This document shows positions 50,945-57,880 of a DNA stretch of 57,880 nucleotides, piece by piece. The notes under the pieces are model-generated. The model made no database searches. It had not been told where the DNA came from and was given only the letters and a program-made list of their open reading frames with translations. Made by a program: the position numbers and the translations under genes. This DNA is from Mangrovicoccus ximenensis (GTDB lineage Bacteria > Pseudomonadota > Alphaproteobacteria > Rhodobacterales > Rhodobacteraceae): positions 660,100-717,979 of the forward strand of contig NZ_QBKZ01000001.1 in the NCBI RefSeq assembly GCF_003056725.1, written 5' to 3'. Within the stretch, counting starts at the first letter, position 1. Every line of letters begins with the position of its first letter.

Positions 50945-51796
50945 ATGGAAATCTGCCGAAGCAAGACCGAAATGCGCCGCGCCGCCGCCACGATGCGGGC
51001 GGGCGGCGCGCAGAGGATCGGCTTCGTGCCGACCATGGGCGCGCTGCACGAGGGCCATCTCGGCCTTGTCCGGCTGGCGAAATCGCAATGCGACCGGGTG
51101 GTGGTGTCGGTCTTCGTCAACCCGACCCAGTTCGAGGATCCCGCCGATCTGGAGAAATACCCGCGCGACGACCAGCGCGACCTCGACCTGCTGCGCTCCG
51201 AGGGCGTCGATGCGGTGCTCCTGCCCGCGGTCGAGGAAATGTATCCGCCGGGCGCGCAGACCGTCGTCGAGACCACCGAGCTGTCGAAGGTGCTGATCGG
51301 CGCGCTGCGCCCGGGGCATTTCCGCGGCGTGACCACGGTGGTGACCAAGCTCTTCAACATCGTGCAGCCGGATGCCGCCTTCTTCGGCCAGAAGGACTAC
51401 CAGCAGCTTGCGGTGATCCGCACCATGGTGCGCGATCTCGACGTGCCGGTGGAGATCGTCGGCCATCCGATCGTGCGCGAAGCCGACGGGCTGGCCATGT
51501 CCTCGCGCAATGTCCGCCTGGCGGAAGAGCACCGGATCGAGGCGCCGGTGCTGAACCGGGCGCTCGACCGCGCCGAGGAGCTGGCCAAGAAGCCGGTGAC
51601 CATCGGCGAGCTGCGCGCCGACATCGCGCTGACCCTCGCCGAGGCGCCTTCGGCCGAAGTCGATGCGATCGACATCCAGGACGCCGGAACGCTGGCCGAT
51701 CTGGACGGTCCGCTCGACCGCCCGGCGGTGATCCTGCTGGCCGTCCGCTTCGGCCCCATCCTGCTGATCGACAACCGCGTCGTGACCCCCGCCTGA
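50945..51796 (+). CDS. panC: Pantothenate synthetase
   Basis: A 283-residue enzyme joining pantoate and beta-alanine with ATP. The HIGH-type motif is [38 protein letters not shown] is the pantoate loop, [20 protein letters not shown] the ATP site, and the KMSKS-like element is [13 protein letters not shown]. It is followed by panB after 10 bases, the usual pantothenate operon. GGAGGGG lies before the ATG. Confidence 0.96.
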   Translation: MEICRSKTEMRRAAATMRAGGAQRIGFVPTMGALHEGHLGLVRLAKSQCDRVVVSVFVNPTQFEDPADLEKYPRDDQRDLDLLRSEGVDAVLLPAVEEMYPPGAQTVVETTELSKVLIGALRPGHFRGVTTVVTKLFNIVQPDAAFFGQKDYQQLAVIRTMVRDLDVPVEIVGHPIVREADGLAMSSRNVRLAEEHRIEAPVLNRALDRAEELAKKPVTIGELRADIALTLAEAPSAEVDAIDIQDAGTLADLDGPLDRPAVILLAVRFGPILLIDNRVVTPA

Positions 51797-51806
51797 GGAG
51801 ACAGAC

Positions 51807-52616
51807 ATGAGCACCCAAGCCCCCATCCGCCGCATCACCGTTCCGCAGATCGCCCGGCGCAAGGGCGGCGAGCCGATCGTCTCGCTGACCTCCTACCACG
51901 CCCATACCGCTGCCATCGTCGACGAGGTCGCCGATTTCATCCTGGTGGGCGACAGCCTCGGCATGGTGATGCACGGCATGGAATCGACTCTGGGCGTGTC
52001 GCTCGAGCTGATGATCATGCATGGCCGCGCGGTGGTGCGCGGCACCAAGAAGGCGCTGATCGTCGTCGACATGCCGTTCGGCACCTACGAGGAGAGCCCT
52101 TCCGAAGCGTTCCGCAACGCCGCGCGGATCATGAAGGAAACCGGCTGCGGCGCGGTCAAGCTCGAGGGCGGCAAGCGCATGGCCGAGACCATCCGCTTCC
52201 TGACCGATCGCGGCATCCCGGTGATGGCGCATATCGGCCTGACCCCGCAATCGACGAACGTGATGGGCGGCTTCAAGACCCAGGGGCGCGACGAGGAAAG
52301 CTGGCCCGCCCACGAGGAAGACGCCCGCGCGGTGGCCGAGGCCGGGGCCTTCGCGATCGTGCTCGAAGGCATGGTCGAGCCGCTGGCCCGCCGTATCACC
52401 GAACAGGTGGCGATTCCGACCATCGGCATCGGCGCCTCGGCGCATTGCGACGGCCAGGTTCTGGTGCTCGAGGACATGCTGGGCCTGAATCCCTGGACGC
52501 CGAAATTCGTCAAGGTCTACGGCCAGCTCGGCCCGATGATCAAGGAAGCGGTGCAATCCTATGCCGAGGAGGTCCGCGACCGGTCCTTCCCCGGCGAAGA
52601 CCAGGTTTACCGGTGA
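51807..52616 (+). CDS. panB: 3-Methyl-2-oxobutanoate hydroxymethyltransferase
   Basis: A 269-residue TIM-barrel enzyme that transfers hydroxymethyl from methylene-tetrahydrofolate to alpha-ketoisovalerate. Signatures: [20 protein letters not shown], the Mg-binding [51 protein letters not shown] and [20 protein letters not shown], with the catalytic Glu in [17 protein letters not shown] precedes the ATG. Complete. Confidence 0.96.
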   Translation: MSTQAPIRRITVPQIARRKGGEPIVSLTSYHAHTAAIVDEVADFILVGDSLGMVMHGMESTLGVSLELMIMHGRAVVRGTKKALIVVDMPFGTYEESPSEAFRNAARIMKETGCGAVKLEGGKRMAETIRFLTDRGIPVMAHIGLTPQSTNVMGGFKTQGRDEESWPAHEEDARAVAEAGAFAIVLEGMVEPLARRITEQVAIPTIGIGASAHCDGQVLVLEDMLGLNPWTPKFVKVYGQLGPMIKEAVQSYAEEVRDRSFPGEDQVYR

Positions 52617-52697
52617 GATCAATTTGCTTGACCTTGCAAAGCCAAAGAGGTTCCATCCGCACGTTGAATTCAGGATGAATGTTTTGGCGGACGGATC

Positions 52698-53080
52698 ATG
52701 TCTCTGCTGAGCGCGCTTGCACAGTACAGTCTTGTGAACAGCCGCATCGACTCGCTGCTGATGCGGGACGAGCCGGATACCGCGGACCTGTCGCTTCTGC
52801 TGCGCCAGGCCCGCGACCTGCGCGGCGCGCTTCTCGAGACGGAGCCGCGCGACCCGCAGGAGGCCGCGCAGAAATTGGCCTGCATCGTCAACCTGATCCA
52901 GCGCGACGCCCAGATGCAGGGCTTCGCGCCCGAGCTGGCCGCGCTGCTGGATGCCGCCCAGGAGGCCTGCGGCGCGCTCAGCCAGGGGCCGCCGCGGCCC
53001 CGGCCGCCGCGCTGGCCGACCGCCCCGAGGAGGTTCTGGCCGCCTTCGATCTGGCCACGGAGCTGCCGGATCACGGCTGA
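52698..53080 (+). pseudogene. Helical partner protein of the RES gene, apparent frameshift (candidate antitoxin)
   Basis: The frame starting MSLLSALAQYSLVNSRIDSL gives a helical protein: DTADLSLLLRQARDLRGALL, DPQEAAQKLACIVNLIQRDA and ELAALLDAAQEACGALSQ. Around 53,000, in a stretch of CCGCCGCGGCC, the coding phase changes; another frame supplies ALADRPEEVLAAFDLATELP and DHG with TGA overlapping the RES start (TGATG). One missing base restores a protein of about 127 residues. It has no helix-turn-helix and is not the Xre/MbcA-type antitoxin usual before RES genes. I do not recognise the family. Confidence 0.6.
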
Positions 53081-53748
53081 TGCGGTTCGACATCACCGTG
53101 CCCCACCCGTCGCGGCTGCGCGCCGCGAAGGCTGCCTTCGTCACCATCCCCGCCGGAACGGTCCTGCACCGCATCCATCCCGCGCGCTTCGGCGCGGCCG
53201 CCTTCAACGATACCGAGCGCGGCAATGCCCGCTTCTCGCCGATCCGCGATCCGGCGGGGCGGATCATCCCGACGATCTATGCCGCCGAAAGCTTCGACTG
53301 CGCGGCGGCCGAGATCATCCTGCGCAGCCCGGACGTGCCCGAGACCGATCCGGTCACCGGGCAGCCGCCGCTGACCATCGTCTTTCCGTCGGATTACGCG
53401 GGCCATGCCCATAGCACGGTCGCCGTTGCGGAGCCGCTGCTTCTGGTCGACCTGACCGTGGCGGGGCAGCGGGCGCTCGGCGTCGAGCACAATGCGCTGA
53501 TTGCCGGGCCGACCGCCAGCTATCCGGCCGTGCGGGCCTGGGCGGAGGCGATCCATTCCGCGCTGCCGCAGGCGCAGGGGCTTTTCTACCACTCGCACCA
53601 GCTGGGCCCGGCCGGGGCGCTGGTTCTGTTCGGCGACCGGGCGGCTGCGCTGCGGCCCGGAGACACCCGCGCTGTCGCCGATCCGCCCTGCCACCGCGAG
53701 ATCGTCGCGCTCGCGGACCGGCTGGGCATCGACTACATCGACATCTGA
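53080..53748 (+). CDS. RES-domain protein (toxin-like NAD+ phosphorylase/ADP-ribosyltransferase fold)
   Basis: A 222-residue RES protein. The R-E-S type residues are in place: an arginine in GTVLHRIHPARFGAAAFNDT, the strand NARFSPIRDPAGRIIPTIYA followed by AESFDCAAAEIILR with the conserved glutamate, and a serine near AWAEAIHSALPQAQGLFYHS. RES toxins such as Mycobacterium MbcT and Pseudomonas Res degrade NAD+. The ATG overlaps the stop of the upstream partner by one base, the coupling seen in toxin-antitoxin pairs. Confidence 0.85.
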   Translation: MRFDITVPHPSRLRAAKAAFVTIPAGTVLHRIHPARFGAAAFNDTERGNARFSPIRDPAGRIIPTIYAAESFDCAAAEIILRSPDVPETDPVTGQPPLTIVFPSDYAGHAHSTVAVAEPLLLVDLTVAGQRALGVEHNALIAGPTASYPAVRAWAEAIHSALPQAQGLFYHSHQLGPAGALVLFGDRAAALRPGDTRAVADPPCHREIVALADRLGIDYIDI

Positions 53749-53752
53749 GCCG

Positions 53753-55336
53753 TCAGGCGGCGGCCTGCTCCATCGGCGCGACGACGCTGCTGCGGAACTG
53801 GTCCATGCGGCTGCGCAGCTCGGTGGCGTCGAACTGGCCCAGTTCCAGCCGGCAGCTGGTCTCGGCCCATTCCTCGGCGATCAGGTCCGGCGCCTCGCCC
53901 AGCTTGCGGCCGTAGCTCGGCACGATGCGGCGCAGCTTCTCCTGCCAGTCCGGGCTGGCGGCGCGGTCCGGGAAGATGCGCTCCAGCAGGTCCAGCATGA
54001 TCGGCGCCGCGGTCGAGGCGCCCGGAGACGCGCCGAGCAGCGCCGCGATGCTGCGGCCCGCATCCGAAACGATCTCGGTGCCGAGCTTCAGCTCGCCGCC
54101 ATGGCCCGGCTCCTTGCGGATCACCTGGACGCGCTGGCCGGCCTGCCACAGGCGCCAGTCGGCATCCTGAGCTTCGGGATAGTAGTCGCGCAGCGCCGCC
54201 ATCCGGTCCTTCTCGGTCAAGCGCAGCTGGCCCGCGAGATATTCCACCAGCCCGAAATTGCGCACGCCGACCTGCAGCATCGGCAGCAGGTTGCGCCCGG
54301 TGATCGAGCCCGGCAGATCCCAGAGCGAGCCCTGCTTCAGGAACTTGGTCGAGAAGGTCGCGAACGGCCCGAACAGCAGCATGTCGCGGCCGCCGATGCA
54401 GCGGCGGTCGAGATGCGGCACCGACATTGGCGGGCTGCCGGCCTCGGCCTTGCCATAGACCTTGACGCCGTGCTGGGCGACGATCTCGGGGTTTTCGCAG
54501 ACCAGGAACGAGCCGCCGACCGGGAAGCCCGCATAATTGCGCGCCTCGGGGATGCCCGACATCTGCAGCAGCGGCAGCGCCCCGCCGCCCGCGCCGAGGA
54601 AGACGAAGCGCGCATCGACGCATTCGGTTTCGCCGCCATGGGTCGCGGTGCTGGTCACCCGCCAGCCGCCCGCCGGAGTCCGGCGGATGCCGGTGACGGT
54701 GCGGCCGGTGCGCATCGCGAAATTCGGCCGGTCCGCCAGGGCGGCGACGAATTGCCGGGTGATCTCGCCGAAATCGACATCTGTGCCCTGCGGCGCCCAG
54801 GTCGCGGCGACCGGCACGTCGGCGGCAAGACCGCGGGTCATCAGCGGCGCCCAGTCCTCGATCTGCGCGCGGTCGTCGGAGAAGCGCATGCCGGCGAAGA
54901 GCGGGCTCTTCACCAGCGCCTCGTAGCGCTTGCGCAGGAAGGCGACATTCTCGGCGCCCCGCACGAAGCTCATGTGCGGCGCCCGGCTGATGAAGGATTT
55001 CGGGTTCTTCAGGACGCCGGTCTCGACCTGGTGCGCCCAGAACTGGCGCGAGACCTGGAACTGTTCGTTGATGGAGACGGCCTTGGAAATGTCGACCGAG
55101 CCGTCGGCGCGCTGCGGCGTGTAGTTGAGCTCGCACAGCGCCGAATGGCCCGTGCCTGCGTTGTTCCAGCCGTTCGAGCTTTCCGATGCCACGTCATCGA
55201 GGCGTTCGGTCAGTTCGATTGACCAGCCCGGCTCCAGTTCCTGCAGAAGCACGCCCAAAGTCGCGCTCATGATGCCTCCGCCCACCAGAAGCACGTCCAC
55301 CTGCCGGTCAGCCCGCCGTTTCCTGAATTCCATCAT
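53753..55336 (-). CDS. mqo: Malate:quinone oxidoreductase
   Basis: A 527-residue FAD-dependent membrane-associated enzyme oxidising malate to oxaloacetate with quinone as acceptor. The dinucleotide motif is [39 protein letters not shown] is the Mqo signature loop, [20 protein letters not shown] and [10 protein letters not shown] follow, and [20 protein letters not shown] closes the FAD site. The start is at the double ATG preceded by AAAGGG. An AT-rich stretch upstream probably contains its promoter. It complements or replaces NAD-malate dehydrogenase in the citric acid cycle. Confidence 0.95.
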   Translation of the reverse strand: MMEFRKRRADRQVDVLLVGGGIMSATLGVLLQELEPGWSIELTERLDDVASESSNGWNNAGTGHSALCELNYTPQRADGSVDISKAVSINEQFQVSRQFWAHQVETGVLKNPKSFISRAPHMSFVRGAENVAFLRKRYEALVKSPLFAGMRFSDDRAQIEDWAPLMTRGLAADVPVAATWAPQGTDVDFGEITRQFVAALADRPNFAMRTGRTVTGIRRTPAGGWRVTSTATHGGETECVDARFVFLGAGGGALPLLQMSGIPEARNYAGFPVGGSFLVCENPEIVAQHGVKVYGKAEAGSPPMSVPHLDRRCIGGRDMLLFGPFATFSTKFLKQGSLWDLPGSITGRNLLPMLQVGVRNFGLVEYLAGQLRLTEKDRMAALRDYYPEAQDADWRLWQAGQRVQVIRKEPGHGGELKLGTEIVSDAGRSIAALLGASPGASTAAPIMLDLLERIFPDRAASPDWQEKLRRIVPSYGRKLGEAPDLIAEEWAETSCRLELGQFDATELRSRMDQFRSSVVAPMEQAAA

Positions 55337-55968
55337 GACACCCTTTCGTCCAGGGCCTCCCCGCCGCGAAATTATCTTGCGCGGGGCTGACTGCAAGCGC
55401 TGCAATGCGGCACGGACACACGCCAGGGTTGCGCACGAAAAAGTGACGCAGGCATGCGGATTTTCAATGCATTGTTTTCCATGATGATTTTTTCGGGAAA
55501 GAACACGACCGCCGAAAATTACACGCGAGTGAACCGTCAATGATGCAGATCAAATATGCATCCACCGTATGGCTATGCCGCGGAGCGGCCAAGCGCTTAC
55601 CCGCCGCATGGTCAGGTTTCATGACCAATTGAGGGAAAAGACGCAGCCTGGCCTCCGTCCGCCGGACCGGCGAGCCGGCCGCAACGCGGCGGACCATCTG
55701 GCAGGAATTTGGTCATCTGCGGCCATCCGGGCCGCATCCCGCGGACCGGATGCATGCTTCGCGGCGTCATGTCGCTGGAAAGGCCGGAAAACTCTTGACT
55801 GTCCCGGCCCGTCAAGGGAGTGCTGGCCTATATGGGGCACCTGCCCGCGGCACGGCCCTTCCGGCCGAAGCGGCGCCGCGGATCGCCCTTCGGGGAATTG
55901 CATGGCGGGGCTGCGGACCGCCGGTTCCGGACAGGACCGGCCGGAGCAACGCGGGGTTTGGTGATTTG
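55337..55968. other. Intergenic stretch, no gene seen
   Basis: A patch at about 55,450-55,580 is AT-rich (TTTTCAATGCATTGTTTTCC and following) and should hold the mqo promoter. The right part (55,620-55,960) has open frames of shadow-like composition. TTGACT at 55794 and TATAT at about 55828 are too far apart (28 bases) for a sigma-70 promoter. No tRNA or other RNA recognised. Confidence 0.5.
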
Positions 55969-56490
55969 ATGACGACAAGCGGACGCCCGGACGGGCAGCT
56001 GGCCCTCGAGGTCACCGGCATTCGCAAGACCTTCGGCGACCAGGAGGTCCTCAAGGGCATCTCGCTGAAGGCGCATGAGCATGACGTGGTGGCGATCCTC
56101 GGCTCATCGGGTTCGGGCAAGTCGACCTTCCTGCGCTGCATCAACCTTCTGGAGACGCCCACCGCGGGCGAGGTCCGCGTCAAGGGCGAGCTGATCGAGA
56201 TGGGCATGCGCAACGGCGCGCCGCATCCGTCGAACCCGAAGCAGGTCGACCGCATCCGCTCGAAGCTCGCCATGGTGTTCCAGCAGTTCAACCTGTGGCA
56301 GCACATGACGATCCTGGAAAACGTCACCGCCGCGCAGATCCACGTGCTGGGCCGCCCGAAAGCCGAAGCAACCGAGAAGGCCGAGGCGATGCTGGCCAAG
56401 GTCGGCGTCGCCGACAAGCGCGGGCACTATCCCAGCCAGCTGTCGGGCGGCCAGCAGCAGCGCGTCGCCATCGCGCGGGCGCTTCGCAAA
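55969..56490 (+). pseudogene. Amino-acid ABC transporter ATPase (HisP/GlnQ type), first two thirds
   Basis: About 174 residues: Walker A AILGSSGSGKSTFLRCINLL, the Q-loop LAMVFQQFNLWQHMTILENV and signature SQLSGGQQQRVAIARALR. The KSTFLRCIN-x-LE form and the insert KGELIEMGMRNG are typical of polar amino-acid (histidine/octopine) importers. Walker B and the switch histidine are missing: after ARALR the DNA joins the end of a peptide-transport ATPase in a different frame. Confidence 0.8.
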
Positions 56491-56868
56491 GCTCAAGGAA
56501 GACAATCCCGGCATGGGCGTGATCTTCGTCACCCACAACCTCGCCGTGGTGAAGGAAATCGCCACCCATGTCTCGGTGATGTATGCGGGCCAGGTTGTGG
56601 AGCAGGGCACCGTCGCCCAGGTCTTCGCCGATCCGCGCCACCCCTATACCAAGGCGCTGCTTGCCTCCGTGCCGGAGAGCGACGCCGCGCGGCTGGAGAG
56701 CATCCCCGGCACCGTGCCGCAGCCCGGCGCCATGCCCGAGGGCTGCCGCTTCGCCCCGCGCTGCGGCCATGCCGCGGCCGCCTGCGCCCATCCCCAGCCG
56801 CTTCTCGATACCGGCGAGGGCCGCACCACCCGCTGCCTGCGCTGGCAGGACCTCTGGAAGGACGTCGC

Positions 56869-56872
<4 letters not shown>
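56491..56872 (+). pseudogene. Peptide ABC transporter ATPase (DppD/OppD type), C-terminal part
   Basis: About 125 residues beginning AKLKEDNPGMGVIFVTHNLA with the switch histidine, then VSVMYAGQVVEQGTVAQVFA, DPRHPYTKALLASVPESDAA and the cysteine-rich oligopeptide-transporter tail MPEGCRFAPRCGHAAAACAH. Walker A and B are missing. The stop overlaps the start of the next ATPase (ATGA), as in natural dppD-dppF pairs. Confidence 0.8.
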
Positions 56873-57773
<901 letters not shown>

Positions 57774-57880
57774 GCCGCGAAGGGCGGGCAGCTGGCCGTC
57801 GCGGCCTTTCCGGCCCGCTGCCTGTCCTTCGCCATCTCCGACGTGCCGGGCGACGCGCCCGAGACCATCGGCTCGGGTCC
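57774..57880 (+). pseudogene. Glycerate 2-kinase / hydroxypyruvate reductase (TtuD/GckA), internal fragment at window edge
   Basis: A new frame reads KGGQLAVAAFPARCLSFAIS followed by DVPGDAPETIGSG to the window end. The KGGxLA...P-A-R...SDVPGD-x-x-x-IxSG pattern is characteristic of the MOFRL-type glycerate 2-kinases. The N-terminal 150 or so residues are missing; the gene continues outside the window. Confidence 0.65.

Noticed and set aside
55790..55835. A sigma-70 promoter TTGACT ... TATAT before the amino-acid ATPase fragment
   Set aside because: Spacing is about 28 bases, far from the allowed 16-18.

Overview
The window is GC-rich DNA (about two thirds G+C by eye) from an alphaproteobacterium, most likely a member of the Rhodobacterales. 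Evidence: the nor cluster with an NnrR-type box (TTGCG-N4-CGCAA), a LexA box of the alphaproteobacterial form GTTC-N7-GTTC, a DUF2849-cysI-cysH-DUF934-fpr sulfite-reduction operon, DUF2794, TRAP and tripartite tricarboxylate transporters, and sarcosine oxidase pieces. I saw no rRNA, tRNA or CRISPR array.

Layout. 1-6.8 kb: flavodoxin-like protein, MATE pump, PPK2 kinase, then the denitrification locus norC-norB-norQ-(norD broken), with a divergent small DUF1858 gene sharing an NnrR-type box. 6.8-14.2 kb: an nnrS remnant, a sulfotransferase/class IV aminotransferase pair, a broken D-2-hydroxyacid dehydrogenase coupled to tctA, and broken tctB, GH63-like and imuB genes. 14.6-22.5 kb: DUF2794, an NlpC/P60 protein, a PepSY-like protein, cytochrome b561, IS21 and IS1634 remnants, a glycosyl hydrolase/Ada hybrid, an OmpA lipoprotein, a FadR-type regulator and an AT-rich patch with gene scraps. 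22.5-27.5 kb: an NMT1/THI5-type ABC importer, a 2-oxoglutarate oxygenase and a LysR regulator. 27.6-36.5 kb: TRAP genes, an amidohydrolase, a truncated LacI, an M19 dipeptidase, a peptide-binding protein, sarcosine oxidase pieces, and an SOS-box-controlled MT-A70 methyltransferase with a truncated cytosine methyltransferase. 36.5-43 kb: Lrp regulator, sulfite/PAPS reduction operon, infC with an AUA start and a long upstream hairpin, xpaC/xdhC pieces. 43-48.5 kb: nucleoside-type (BMP) ABC transporter enclosing a K+ channel gene. 48.5-55.3 kb: CBS / AhpD-like / CBS trio, lipase, panC-panB, a RES-domain toxin with an unusual partner, mqo. 56-57.9 kb: pieces of three ABC ATPases and a glycerate kinase.

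The most unusual property is that at least 18 genes end or begin abruptly inside a conserved domain and run straight into an unrelated gene: norD/amino-acid oxidase, D-2-hydroxyacid dehydrogenase/COG3904, GH63/tctB, GH/ada, substrate-binding protein/soxA, soxG/dcm, xpaC/xdhC, HisP-like/DppD-like, OppF-like/glycerate kinase and others. Three further genes carry what look like single-base frameshifts. IS remnants lie at only a few joins. This could be widespread microdeletion or an assembly that closed gaps by joining contigs; the sequence alone cannot decide, and every hybrid below is described as two fragments.

Best leads beyond that: the RES toxin with a non-Xre upstream partner, the LexA box in front of the MT-A70 gene, the 76-nt hairpin before infC, the sulfotransferase/aminotransferase pair, and the K+ channel embedded in a nucleoside importer operon.
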